From positions 1-43,700 of the forward strand of contig JALOQY010000001.1 of NCBI GenBank assembly GCA_025459285.1: a stretch of DNA of 43,700 bases. The letters are read 5' to 3'. Source of the DNA: Planctomycetota bacterium (lineage in GTDB: Bacteria; Planctomycetota; JAJSAM01). Both the position numbers and the translations under genes were made by a program. The notes beneath the pieces are model-generated. The model was not told the DNA's origin. It was given only the letters and a program-made list of their open reading frames with translations, and did no database searches. Shown here piece after piece: positions 15,849-25,200 of the stretch (positions are counted from its first letter, which is position 1; every line of letters starts with the position of its first letter).

Positions 15849-16886
15849 GTGGACCGCCAGGTATACCTATGCGCTCCGGGCTTCGAGGAGCCCCTGCGCC
15901 GTGAGATCGGCGAGGGGGCGGAAGCGCTCTGCACCGGCGTCGTGCGGGGGGGGACGGCTCTTCGACCGCTTTCGGAGGATGACCACGTCTTCGCCCGACA
16001 GGTGCTCCCCGCGGCGGCGAGCCTGCTGGCACCCTCGGTGCGGCAGCTCGCCGGCCGGGCATTCGACGCGCTCCTGCCCGGGCTCGACTCTTCGGCGGAG
16101 ACGTGGACCCTTCATGCGCTGGTCCCGGATGACCCGGCGGACCCCCACCTCCCCGGGGAACTCCGCCGCCGCGCGGACCTCGTCGCGGCAGCCTTCCTCG
16201 ACATCGCGAAGGAGCGGCGCCGGCGGGTCTTCCGCCGGTACCACCCCGACGGAGGAGCCGAGTCGCTCGTTCAGCTTCTCCTCGTCGGACGCGAGCAACT
16301 GCTCGTCAGCGCCGCCGCGCCCGCTCCCCTCCCTCGCGGAGGCCTATGGCCCGTGCCTTTCCCGGCCGGTCTGGTGTCGGTTCCCGAGGACCCGGCGGCG
16401 CCGTCCACCGCCTCCCGCAAGCTCCGCGAAGCCCTGGCGTGGATGGGGCGTTCCCTCCGGGAGGGGGAGAGGGTCGTGGACCTCGGGGCCGCTCCGGGCG
16501 GCTGGACCCACGTGGCTCTCCTGGGCGGAGCGCACGTCACGGCCGTGGACCGGGCCGGCCCGGGGCCGGCAGTGGAAGGCCACCCGCGGCTGCGATGGCT
16601 GCGGGGCGATGCCTTCCGCCACGAGCCGGAGAATCCGCCCGTGGACTGGCTCCTCTGCGACGTCATCGCGTATCCGGACAAGAGCCTCGAACTGCTCCGG
16701 CGCTGGGTCGAGAGGGGCTGGTGCCGGCGGCTCGTCTATCACCTGAAGTTCAAGGGTCGCGAGGACTACGGCCCGGCTTTCGAGGCGCGGGAGATGCTTC
16801 GCACCTCGCGCTTGCGCTTCGTCCGGGCGAAGCATCTCGGGAACGACCGGAACGAGGTCACTTTCATGGCGATGGAGACCACATGA
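15849..16886 (+). CDS. RlmM-like FtsJ-family RNA 2'-O-methyltransferase
   Basis: 345 residues, GTG start at 15849. An N-terminal THUMP-like region (residues ~1-160; QVYLCAPGFEEPLRREIGEG) precedes a Rossmann methyltransferase with the SAM motif VVDLGAAPGGWTHVALL. The K-D-K-E tetrad of the RrmJ/RlmM class is recognisable: K in SRKLREAL, D in WLLCDVIAYPDKS, K in YHLKFKG and E in RNEVTFM. E. coli RlmM modifies C2498 of 23S rRNA; this is the best guess for the target. ATGA overlap with the RlmB-like gene makes a two-gene RNA-modification operon. Confidence 0.88.
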   Translation: MDRQVYLCAPGFEEPLRREIGEGAEALCTGVVRGGTALRPLSEDDHVFARQVLPAAASLLAPSVRQLAGRAFDALLPGLDSSAETWTLHALVPDDPADPHLPGELRRRADLVAAAFLDIAKERRRRVFRRYHPDGGAESLVQLLLVGREQLLVSAAAPAPLPRGGLWPVPFPAGLVSVPEDPAAPSTASRKLREALAWMGRSLREGERVVDLGAAPGGWTHVALLGGAHVTAVDRAGPGPAVEGHPRLRWLRGDAFRHEPENPPVDWLLCDVIAYPDKSLELLRRWVERGWCRRLVYHLKFKGREDYGPAFEAREMLRTSRLRFVRAKHLGNDRNEVTFMAMETT

Positions 16887-17647
16887 GCGGACCCCGGGAA
16901 CGGGAGCGCAAGGTCTTCGGGCTCAACGCCGTGCGGGCGCTCGCGGCCTGCCGGCCGGAGGACGTTCTTCGGCTCTATGTGACTCCGGAGCGCGTGAAGG
17001 AGTGCGGCGCGCTGCTCAAGGCCTGCGCCGCCCGGCGACGACCGTACCGGATCGTGCCGGAGGACGAGATGGCGCGGGTCTCGGGCAGCGACCACCACGA
17101 GGGGGTCTGCGCGGTCGCCCGGCGGCGGGAGGTCCTGAGCCTCGCGGAGTTTCGCGCGCGGATCCCGGACTCGCCCGATCCGGTTCTTGTGGCCCTTCTT
17201 CACGACGTCCGCAATCCCCACAACCTCGGGGCGATCCTGCGTACGGCCGCGCACTTCGGAGCGTCCGTGGTTCTCACCGGCCGGTCCGGCGGGGCGGAAG
17301 TCTCGGGCGCGGCCTGCCGCCTGGCCGAGGGCGGCGCCGAGCACGTCCTCCTCGCGCGGGAGGCCGATCCGCTTGCCGTCGTGACCGCGCTGCGATCGCG
17401 GGAGGTCGCGGTCTACGCCACCGCGGTGGGGAAGGCGAAGCCGGTCCACGAGGTCGCGCTATCTCCCCGCGCGGCATTCCTCTTCGGCGCGGAGGAGGAG
17501 GGTCTGCCGAGGGCCCTCCTCGCCGCGGCCGACGCCGCCGTGACGATCCCGGGCAGTGGCGCGGTGGAGAGCCTCAACGTCTCGTGCGCCGTCGCGGTGG
17601 TGCTGGCTGACGCCCGCCGCCGTCACCCGCTTGCGTCCCGGCCCTGA
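16883..17647 (+). CDS. rlmB: TrmH/SpoU-family RNA 2'-O-ribose methyltransferase, RlmB-like
   Basis: 254 residues, starting in the ATGA overlap with the upstream gene. N-terminal substrate-binding domain (ERKVFGLNAVRALAACRPED) then the SPOUT knot with the three motifs: NPHNLGAILRTAAHFG, FLFGAEEEGLP and IPGSGAVESLNVSCAVAVVLA (shown in part). RlmB methylates G2251 of 23S rRNA; other TrmH members modify tRNA, so the target is likely but not certain. A good hairpin follows the stop. Confidence 0.88.
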   Translation: MSGPRERERKVFGLNAVRALAACRPEDVLRLYVTPERVKECGALLKACAARRRPYRIVPEDEMARVSGSDHHEGVCAVARRREVLSLAEFRARIPDSPDPVLVALLHDVRNPHNLGAILRTAAHFGASVVLTGRSGGAEVSGAACRLAEGGAEHVLLAREADPLAVVTALRSREVAVYATAVGKAKPVHEVALSPRAAFLFGAEEEGLPRALLAAADAAVTIPGSGAVESLNVSCAVAVVLADARRRHPLASRP

Positions 17648-17654
17648 GAATCGA

Positions 17655-17686
17655 AAGAGGCGCGGAACCGGAGTCCCGCGCCTCTT
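17655..17686. terminator. Bidirectional hairpin terminator
   Basis: Perfect 11 bp stem AAGAGGCGCGG (17655-17665) with CCGCGCCTCTT (17676-17686), 10-base loop, between the convergent rlmB-like and TRL-like genes. On the minus strand it is followed by a T-rich tail (TCGATTCTC). Confidence 0.8.
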
Positions 17687-17707
17687 CCCGTCTTCGGTCC
17701 CGGGCGA

Positions 17708-18031
17708 CTACTTGCCCGTGACGATTGTCGTCCACTTCGAATACAGTCCCAGAATGCTCCAGCCGTGGTGGTCGACGGTGTGGATCTTCGAGATCCCGCC
17801 GGCCTTGCAGGCTGCCTGGACGCTGGCGTCGCCGATGCCCACCAGGAACAGGAAGTTCTGCGCCATGGCGGTTCCCGTCTTCTCGCCCGGCCCGAGAGTG
17901 TCGGCGCCGTCGTAGTAGGACGGGTACTTCACGTCGGTGTAGATCACGCCGGCCATGGGGGTCGACATCATCCCGCAACCGCCGAGCAGCAGGAACGGAG
18001 CGACGAGCAGCAAGGCAAAGAGGACCTTCAT
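17708..18031 (-). CDS. TRL-like lipoprotein
   Basis: 107 residues. AGGAGG sits before the ATG at 18031. Signal peptide with lipobox LLGGC (FALLLVAPFLLLGGC). The mature part matches the TRL-like family: GVIYTDVKYPSYYDG, GDASVQAACKAGGISKIHTVDH and a final SKWTTIVTGK (each shown in part). These small outer-membrane-type lipoproteins have no agreed function; the family name comes from tRNA-linked loci in spirochaetes, but no tRNA is near here. It has its own sigma70 promoter and a terminator, so it is a single-gene unit. Confidence 0.85.
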   Translation of the reverse strand: MKVLFALLLVAPFLLLGGCGMMSTPMAGVIYTDVKYPSYYDGADTLGPGEKTGTAMAQNFLFLVGIGDASVQAACKAGGISKIHTVDHHGWSILGLYSKWTTIVTGK

Positions 18032-18128
18032 CCGAAACCTCCTGAAAAGGGGTTCTGCCCACCGGAGATGCCGGTCAAGCCGCGACCGTTCGCGTCCTTG
18101 CCCGCCCCGGCAACTCCCTCGAACGTTC

Positions 18129-18157
18129 TTTATGCGACTTTGTCCATCCGATGTCAA
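18129..18157 (-). promoter_or_regulatory. Sigma70-type promoter of the TRL-like gene
   Basis: Minus strand: TTGACA (18157-18152), 17-base spacer, CATAAA (18134-18129). Predicted start near 18122 gives a ~90-base leader to the ATG at 18031. Confidence 0.7.
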
Positions 18158-18193
18158 GACCCGGGTGGAACTCCGGTGAGAAGGAATGGCCCG

Positions 18194-18212
18194 AAAACCG
18201 GCGCGTGCCGGC
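18194..18212 (-). terminator. Intrinsic terminator of the BamE-like lipoprotein gene
   Basis: Minus strand stem CCGGC (18211-18207, within GCCGGC) - loop ACGC - GCCGG (18202-18198) followed by TTTT (18197-18194), 10 bases after the TAG stop at 18222. Confidence 0.6.
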
Positions 18213-18221
18213 AGGGCGGCG

Positions 18222-18827
18222 CTATTCGTGGACGCCCTCGGTCTCGAGGACGAGGTTCATGCCGGGGCTGAAGCGGACCACGATCTTCTCGGCGAACGTC
18301 CCGCGCCGCCACACCCACGTGTCGAAGTTCTCGATCTGCTCCAGAGTCATCGCGTCGGTGTCGTAGTCCCCGACCATGTGCGGCGGGCCGAGGGCAGCGT
18401 AGATCTCCCGGCGGGTCATCCCGATGCGGGCGACGCCCTTTTCGATCGCCTCGCGGGCTTCGGGGGAGAAGTCGCCGGACGACCGGGGGGAGGAGACGAC
18501 GAATTTCTCCAGGAAGTCGTCACCCGGCGCCCCGATATCGAGGTTGAAGGTCCGGCCGTTGCGGGGATCCCTCAGCACGTACTCCCTCGGTCCTCCGCTC
18601 AGCAGCAGCTCCGTGCCGACCGGCAGGAACTCGTCGACCGATTGCCAGTTTCGCCAGGTGATCTCCGTCTCGTCGAGGACCCGGAGGTTGCAGCAGGCGA
18701 AGACGGTACGTTCCGCCCCCAGCGGCTTCGGGGGGTCCCGGGGGAGCCGGATGGCCGAAAGCTCCGGGAATGTGTTGCAGGAGGTTGCGGCGAGGAGCAG
18801 GATCAGGCCCCAGAACCTCGGAAACAT
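18222..18827 (-). CDS. Lipoprotein with SmpA/BamE-like C-terminal region
   Basis: 201 residues, AAGGAGG before the ATG at 18827. Signal peptide with lipobox AATSC (GLILLLAATSC). The middle (residues ~40-110) is a beta-rich unknown domain. The region from ~133, KGVARIGMTRREIYAALGPP, fits the GMT-x-x-E-V-x-x-x-L-G-x-P start of SmpA/BamE/OmlA folds, followed by WVWRRGTFAEKIVVRF. In BamE this fold helps outer-membrane protein insertion; here the longer N-terminal domain makes a different task likely. A canonical promoter and its own terminator mark a single-gene unit. Confidence 0.65.
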   Translation of the reverse strand: MFPRFWGLILLLAATSCNTFPELSAIRLPRDPPKPLGAERTVFACCNLRVLDETEITWRNWQSVDEFLPVGTELLLSGGPREYVLRDPRNGRTFNLDIGAPGDDFLEKFVVSSPRSSGDFSPEAREAIEKGVARIGMTRREIYAALGPPHMVGDYDTDAMTLEQIENFDTWVWRRGTFAEKIVVRFSPGMNLVLETEGVHE

Positions 18828-18863
18828 CGTCTTCCTCCTTCCGGAACGACGCGACGTCAGGCG

Positions 18864-18891
18864 ATCATATCCGGCAAGCCGGCGATGTCAA
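18864..18891 (-). promoter_or_regulatory. Sigma70-type promoter of the BamE-like lipoprotein gene
   Basis: Minus strand: TTGACA (18891-18886), 16-base spacer, TATGAT (18869-18864). Predicted start near 18857, a ~30-base leader containing AAGGAGG. It faces the AI-2E family gene. Confidence 0.75.
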
Positions 18892-18921
18892 CGGCGGGAA
18901 GGACGGAGGCGGGAGGACGAC

Positions 18922-20004
18922 ATGGACCAGGCCCAGACTCCGGAGACCGTGCGTGCCCATCCGCGGGTGAGCGGCGTGAGGTTCCTGGTCGGCGCGGCGA
19001 GCTTCGTGATCGTCGTGGCGGGCCTGCAGGCCGCGCGACCCATCGTGATCCCCATCCTCATCGCGGTCTTCCTCGCCTTCGTCTGCGTCTACCCCATGCG
19101 CCGGTTGATGCGGCTCGGACTGCCTTCCTGGCTCGCCATGCCCCTGGTGTTCATCGGGCTGCTCGCGGTGCTCGCCGGTACCTCGCTCCTGGTGGGGAAC
19201 TCCGTGGCGAGTTTCACCGCCTCGTCCGGATACTGGAACGAGCGGATCGTGGACCTCGTCGATCGCGCGCTCTCCACCAGCCGTTCGCTCGGCCTGCGGA
19301 TCTCCCGGGAGAAACTCGCCGGTCTTCTCGAGACCGACCGGATCCTCACCTTCGTGTCCGACACCGTGGCCGCCGTCCTCTCGGCGCTCTCGAGCTTCAT
19401 CGTCATTCTCGTCATCTCGATCTTCCTCGTGCTCGAGGCGCACGGCCTGCCCGCGAAGCTCCGGAAGATCCACGGCGACGGCGACGCCCTCACGGGCTAC
19501 GTGGCGGTTTCGGATCGGATCCACGGCTACCTCTACCTGAAGGCCGTCACGAGTCTCTTCACCGGCGCTCTCGCCGCCGGGCTGTTCGCGATCTTCGGCG
19601 TGAGCTTCGCCGTCGTGCTCGGGCTCATCACCTTCCTGTTCAACTTCATCCCCACGATCGGCTCCGTGATCGCGGGCATACCCGCCGTGCTCCTCTGCCT
19701 CGTGGAGCACGGGCCTGGTCGCGCCCTGCTGCTCCTCGCGATCTACGTGGGCATGAACATGCTGATCGGCAACGTGCTCGAACCGAGGCTCATGGGCCGG
19801 CGGCTCGGCCTCTCGCCCGCCGTGGTGCTCCTCTCGCTCATTTTCTGGAACTGGGTCCTCGGCCCGGTGGGGATGCTGCTCTCCCCGCCGCTGACGATGA
19901 TGGTGAAGATCCTCATGGAGCAGAGCGCCGACCTGCGGGGCGCCGCGATCCTCCTCGGCACACCGGACGAGGACCCGCCGGCCCCTGACGCGCCCCCGGG
20001 CTGA
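18922..20004 (+). CDS. AI-2E family (PerM/TqsA-like) membrane transporter
   Basis: 360 residues, ATG at 18922 behind GGGAGG. Typical eight-helix plan: paired helices at the N-terminus (VRFLVGAASFVIVVAGLQAA, PIVIPILIAVFLAFVCVYP), a central soluble stretch, then a hydrophobic cluster including FNFIPTIGSVIAGIPAVLL and the family signature GNVLEPRLMGRRLGLSP. Members export small molecules or act in Na+/H+ exchange; the autoinducer-2 role is proven for very few. The acidic/Pro tail is cytoplasmic. Ends 1 base from the stop of the convergent malic-enzyme-like gene. Confidence 0.9.
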   Translation: MDQAQTPETVRAHPRVSGVRFLVGAASFVIVVAGLQAARPIVIPILIAVFLAFVCVYPMRRLMRLGLPSWLAMPLVFIGLLAVLAGTSLLVGNSVASFTASSGYWNERIVDLVDRALSTSRSLGLRISREKLAGLLETDRILTFVSDTVAAVLSALSSFIVILVISIFLVLEAHGLPAKLRKIHGDGDALTGYVAVSDRIHGYLYLKAVTSLFTGALAAGLFAIFGVSFAVVLGLITFLFNFIPTIGSVIAGIPAVLLCLVEHGPGRALLLLAIYVGMNMLIGNVLEPRLMGRRLGLSPAVVLLSLIFWNWVLGPVGMLLSPPLTMMVKILMEQSADLRGAAILLGTPDEDPPAPDAPPG

Positions 20005-20005
20005 T

Positions 20006-22255
20006 TCAGGCCCGCAGGGCCGCCGCTTCCACCACGCCCACCGTGGTCAGGTTCACGACCTGCTCCACCGTCGCTTCGTACTGGAGGACGTGGGCCGGGA
20101 GCGCCGTGCCCATGAGCACCGGGCCGATGGGGATCGCCTCGCCCATGTACTGGAGCGAGTGCATCGTGAGGTTCCCGGACTGGAGGTCGGGGAACACGAG
20201 GACGTTGGCGTCCCGATCGATGTCGGCGAAGGGGAAGCATGTCCGGCGGAGCGCGCCATCGCGTGCCGCGGCGAGCTGCATCTCCCCGTCGATCCGGAGG
20301 TCCGGCGCCATCTCGCGGGCGAGTGCCACGGCGCGGCGGACCTTCCTCGTGTGGGGGTGGTCGACGCTCCCGAAATTCGAGAACGAGAGCATCGCGACGC
20401 GGGGCTCCACGCCCAGGGCGCGGCTCGTGCGGGCCGCCAGCACGGCGATCTCAGCGAGGTCCGTGGCGTCCGGGTCGACCTGCACCGCGCAGTCCGCGAG
20501 GAACACGACGTCCCGCGGCAGCAGTACGAGGTAGTGGCTCGAGACCTTCCGCACGCCGGGCGCCGGACCGATCGCCTGGAGCATCGTGCGCAGCGTCTCC
20601 ACGTAGTGACTCGCATACCCCGCGATCAGCATGTCGGCGTCTCCGCAGCGGACCATCATCGCCGCGAAGATGTCCGGCCTCGTCACGAGCCTGGCGGCGG
20701 CATCGCGCATGACGCCGCGGCGCTTCCGCAGCTCGAAATAGGCCTCCACACAGGCCCCGAACCGGGGGCTGCGCTCCGGCTCCACGATCGGTACCCCCCC
20801 GAGGTCCAGGGAAAGCCGGTCGGCCTTCTCGCGGATCTCGCGCTCCCGGCCGAGCAGCACGGGGCTCGCGATCCCCTCGTCGAGGAGGATGCCGCAGGCG
20901 CGGAGGATCGCTTCGCTCGTCCCCTCGGAGAAGACCACGCGGAGTTTCGCCTGCCGGGCGCGGAGGATCAGCCCCCGCATGGTCTCGCGGCCGGTCCCGA
21001 TCCTCGTCGTGAGGATCTCGTGGTAGGCCGCCGCCTCCAGTGGTCGCCCCGCCACCTCCTCCCGGACGGCCTGCTCGGCCACGGCGGCCGACTCGCGCAC
21101 GAGGATCCGCGGGTCGATGGGCTTCGGCAGGAGGTAGCTCGGGCCAAACGCCATCGTCTCGTCCGCGTAGGCCCGCACGACCTCCTCCGGCACCTCCTCG
21201 CGCGCAAGGTCGGCGAGAGCCCGGGCCGCGGCGAGGAGCATCCCCTCGGTGATGCTGGTGGCCTGCACGTCGAGAGCGCCCCGGAACACATAGGGCACGG
21301 ACAGCAGGTCGAGGATGGCGTTCGGATACTGGCCGAGGCCGGTGGCCACGATCACGTCCTTGCGGCAGGCCCGGGCCACCCCGTAGTCGATCTCCGGCTC
21401 CGGGGTGGCCAGGGCGAAGACGATGGGGAACCGGGCCATGGACCGCACCATCTCCGGGGTGAGGACCCCGGCGGCGGAGGCCCCGACGAAAACGTCCGCG
21501 CCTCGAAGCCCTTCGCCAAGGGACGCCGAAGGGTGCGGGCGGGCGAACTCCCGCTGGTAGGCGTGGAGGTCCGTCCGGTCGGAATGGAGGAGGCCGTCCC
21601 GATCGTAGACGAGCAGGTTCTCCGGCCGGACGCCGAGCTTCACGAACAGACGGGCGCAGCCGGTGCCCACGGTCCCCGCTCCGCAGAGGACGACGCGCGC
21701 GCCGTCGATCCGCTTGTCGGTCAGATCGAGGGCGTTGAGCAGCGCCGCCGCGGCCACCACCGCCGTGCTGTAGAGGTTTTCGTGGAACACGGGGATCCGG
21801 AGGCGCGCGAGCAGGCGCTCGTAGATGATCAATCCCTCGGGCGCCCGGATGTCCTTCAGGTTCACGGCCCCGAATGTCGGCTCGAGCATCGCCACGGTCT
21901 CCACGAACTTCTCCGGATCCGTGGTGTCGATCTCGAGGTCGAAGACGTCGAGGTCCGCGAGCCGCTTGAACAGCACGGCCATGCCCTCCTGCATGGGCTT
22001 CGCGGCGAGCGGACCGACGGCCCCGAGCCCGGGGACGGCGGTACCGTTCGTCACGACCCCCACGAGGTTCCCCCGCGAGGTGAAGCGGAAGGCCGCCGAG
22101 GGATCGGCGGCGATCTCCTCCGCGGGGAACGATGCCCCGGGGAGGTAGGCGAGCCGCATCTCCCGCGGCGTGACGCAGGGCTTCGCCGGTCGGACCTCGA
22201 TCTTCCCGGGCCGGCCCGCGGCGTGATACTCGAGCGAATCGTGTCTCCGGATCAT
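20006..22255 (-). CDS. MaeB-like malic enzyme/PTA fusion with altered catalytic residues
   Basis: 749 residues. The ATG at 22255 overlaps the upstream stop (ATGA) and has GGAGG at 7-base spacing; ATG 22261 is too close to it. Residues ~20-410 align with the malic-enzyme part of MaeB (AYLPGA, SRGNLVGVVTNGTAVPGLG, NAD site VVLCGAGTVGTGCARLF). Residues ~430-749 are the phosphotransacetylase-like part (VVFSEGTSEAILRACGILLD, VFPDLQSGNLTMHSLQYMG). Known residues are changed: the catalytic Lys of the PVMEGKAVLFK motif is Met92 (KPMQEGMAVLFK); the metal-binding Glu-Asp of NLEDI is K134-D135; the HDDQHGTA motif reads H158-E-N-L-Y-S-T. Catalytic Tyr37 remains. It may be inactive in decarboxylation and act in regulation or on another substrate; alignment is from memory. 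Confidence 0.85.
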   Translation of the reverse strand: MIRRHDSLEYHAAGRPGKIEVRPAKPCVTPREMRLAYLPGASFPAEEIAADPSAAFRFTSRGNLVGVVTNGTAVPGLGAVGPLAAKPMQEGMAVLFKRLADLDVFDLEIDTTDPEKFVETVAMLEPTFGAVNLKDIRAPEGLIIYERLLARLRIPVFHENLYSTAVVAAAALLNALDLTDKRIDGARVVLCGAGTVGTGCARLFVKLGVRPENLLVYDRDGLLHSDRTDLHAYQREFARPHPSASLGEGLRGADVFVGASAAGVLTPEMVRSMARFPIVFALATPEPEIDYGVARACRKDVIVATGLGQYPNAILDLLSVPYVFRGALDVQATSITEGMLLAAARALADLAREEVPEEVVRAYADETMAFGPSYLLPKPIDPRILVRESAAVAEQAVREEVAGRPLEAAAYHEILTTRIGTGRETMRGLILRARQAKLRVVFSEGTSEAILRACGILLDEGIASPVLLGREREIREKADRLSLDLGGVPIVEPERSPRFGACVEAYFELRKRRGVMRDAAARLVTRPDIFAAMMVRCGDADMLIAGYASHYVETLRTMLQAIGPAPGVRKVSSHYLVLLPRDVVFLADCAVQVDPDATDLAEIAVLAARTSRALGVEPRVAMLSFSNFGSVDHPHTRKVRRAVALAREMAPDLRIDGEMQLAAARDGALRRTCFPFADIDRDANVLVFPDLQSGNLTMHSLQYMGEAIPIGPVLMGTALPAHVLQYEATVEQVVNLTTVGVVEAAALRA

Positions 22256-25200
22256 GACCATTCCTCCGAACCCGCCGAAAGCGGGAATCTCCCGAGCGTC
22301 GCCTCGAGCGCCGGGAGGAGAACCGGCACGGGGCGCACCTGAAGGATGAAGACACGGCTCCTCTCGATGCCGAACTCCACGTCCACCGGATGGCCGAAGA
22401 CCTCCTCGAGACGGGCGGCAAGGCGGACGAGTTCGGCGAGTTCCACGTACTCGAGCGCCGGCCGCAGGCGCTGGTGATAGAGGCTCTCCGCGCGGATCGT
22501 GCCCCGACCGGCGCGGCGGTCGAAGACGATCCGTTCCCGTTTGTCCGCCACCGCGTAGCTCATCCGGAAGCCGCCCCGCGTCAGGTCTCCCTCCTTCGAG
22601 ACGGTGACGTGGTCCGCGGCGACCGTGCCGGAGACGATGCCCTCTCCGAGCCCGAGTCCGGCATTGATGACCATCTCGCCCTCCTCCCCTCGCGCCACGT
22701 CCACGGTGAGCAGCACTCCGGACACCCGGGAGTCGACCATGCGCTGGACGAGGACTCCGCCGCCCCCGGCGCCGGGGCCGAAGAGAGTCCGGTTGTGGAT
22801 CGCGCGCTCCGTCCAGAGACCGCTCCAGCAGTTCGCGAGCGTTTCGAGCAGGGCCGCCTCGCCCCGGACGAAGAGGAAGGTCTCGAACTCGCCGGCGCGG
22901 GACGCGGCCTCCGCGTCCTCCTCGCGGGAGGAGGAGCGTACGGCCACGAACGTCTCCTCCCCGTCCGGTCCGAGGGCCCGGTAGGCCGAGCCGATCTCCT
23001 CGGCGAGGTCCTTCGGGGGGCGAACCTCGGCGAAGAGCCCGCGGATGAGCGCGGCCTTCTCGGCGGCGGTGGGCCCGTCGCGCGCGAGCACGGTGTCGAT
23101 GGCCGCGCGGAGGCTCCCGGACCGGCTCCGCTCGGCGGCGAGTCGCGGAGCGACCTCCGCCAGCGGACAGTCGAGAACGCGGCGCAGCGCGGCGTCGGTG
23201 ACCGTGAACCAGGGCGGCACGAACTCGGCCCCGAGGATGCGGGCGGTCTCCGCGAGGTTCGCCGCCTTGGCCCCCGCCAGCGGCAGCAGTTCGAACCCGC
23301 CGTCGGCGGCGGTGAGGATGGTCCGGCCGGCAAGGCGCCGCTCGCGCTCCGCGTCCCGGGCCGCAAGGTCTCTCGCCGGTCGCGCGAGGTCCTCGTGCCC
23401 GCCCTCCGGCGTTCCGAGCAGGGCGTCCGCGCGCGCCGCCCGGCGCAGCAGATGGCGGAGGTGGGGGTGCTCCGGTGAGATGGAGATCGCGGCGGCGTCG
23501 CGCAGTTCGTGGAGCCTCCGGCGGGCAAGTACATCCAGCGGGGCGGTGGAAGGCGCCCCTCCCGCGGGACCGGCGAGGGCCCTCGTGGCCCGTAGGGCTT
23601 CGAGGCGGGGGGCCAGCACCTCGAAGAGGCCGATGGCGCGCGGAATGCGGTCCTCGGCCCTCCGGAAGGCCCTCCGGCGGCGTGCCTCGAGTTCGCGGGC
23701 GGTCTGCGCGACGAAGGTCGGGACCACCGCCGTGACGGCGGGGTTCTGTCCGAGGGTCGCGAGGAGTTCCTCGCGATCCGTGACGGTCTCCCCGAGCAGG
23801 AGCTCCCGGACCGCGAACCGCGCGAGCACGGGATCGACGAGGCGCCCGAGCACTTTCGCCACCTGATGTCGGGCGCGCAATCGCCGGCCGCGGAGCACGA
23901 GCGCGTCGGCATCCGACGGGGCGGCGCCGAGGCACTGCTCGGCCTTCGCGAGGTGGCGCAACCCCTCGGCGAGGGCGAGGGTGTCACGGTCCTGGCCCAG
24001 GACTCGCAGGGTTCCGGCGGTGGCGTTGAGGACGAGGAGGTCCCCTTCGACGAGTCGGTGTTCGCGTTCCCGGAGGTTCCGGCGTTCGCCGATCCGGAAG
24101 CCGCGGACCTCGTATTCCTCCTCCCGATACTCGGGAACGGTGAAGAGGAGGATCGGAGCTCCGGAGGCATCCGCCGTCCAGCGTCCGGGGATCACCAGCG
24201 CGGGTTTGCGGAACTGGAGCGCGATGAGCCCGGCGTGGGAGAGGGCGCCCCCTCCGGTGGAGACGACGCCCGCCGCGCGGTAGAGGCCCGGGGTATCCTC
24301 CGGCCGGACCGCGGCCTTCACGAGGATGGCGCCCTCGAGGGCTTCCGCCGGGGTATCGCCGTTCCCGAAGACGGCGTGGCCGGAGGTCCGCCCGGGAGCC
24401 GCCGGCAGTCCGGTGATCACCCTCTCCCCGGGAAGTGGCCCCGGCTCCCGGACCAGATCCCCGGCGGCGATTTCGCGGAGCAGCCGCCGGGCCTCCTCGC
24501 GGGCCTCGGACGAGGACGGCTCGACCTCCACCAGGGGGAAGTTGGCCCGGCGGAGCTTCCCGGCGAGAGCCGGCAGCGGCACGCCGGGGCACCGGGCGAG
24601 TCGGATGATCCCCGCCTCGTCGCGCAGCACCGACAAGGCCAGTCCTTCCCCGGGCAGACCCAGCCGCGCGCTGAGGACGTCACGGCCCGCGACGTGGCCA
24701 ATGGTCCGGAACGACAGCGTCCGCGCCACGGGTCCCGTGAGGCGGGCGCAGGCCACCGCCTCGGCCACCGCGGCCTCGCCCTCCGCGAGGAGCTCCGCGA
24801 ACCGCACCGCCTCGTGCCGTCGGCCGGAGGCGGGCCGCGGGCCCTCCGGCCCCGGGATGATCTCGCCGCGGGCCAGGGCTTCCGCGAGTGGGGTGAGGAC
24901 CGTCTCTTCGAGCCGGATCTGCCCGAGGGCCCGCCTCCGGTCTTCCCCCCCGAACGATGGCTCGGGCAGGCGAAGGGCGGCGAGTCCGGCCGCGAGACGG
25001 TCGAGGAGCCCCGGGAGGGGCGGGCCGCCGAAGCGGTCCCCCGGGGGGCCCTCGCCGGTCCACGGGATCTCCTTCTCGCCGAGGGGACCCCGCTCGATCG
25101 CGGCGAGGACGCCCCGGCGGTCCTTCGTGAGGAGCGCGCGCAGGGGAAGCGCGCCGTGGCGCGCGAAGGACGCCGCCCACTCCTCCGCCAGCGTCTCCCG

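Noticed and set aside
22256-23935. An in-frame extension of the malic-enzyme-like gene upstream to about 23935, giving a 1309-residue protein
   Set aside because: The added part is Arg/Pro/Gly-rich noise lying out of frame in the dikinase gene; the ATGA overlap and GGAGG site fix the start at 22255.
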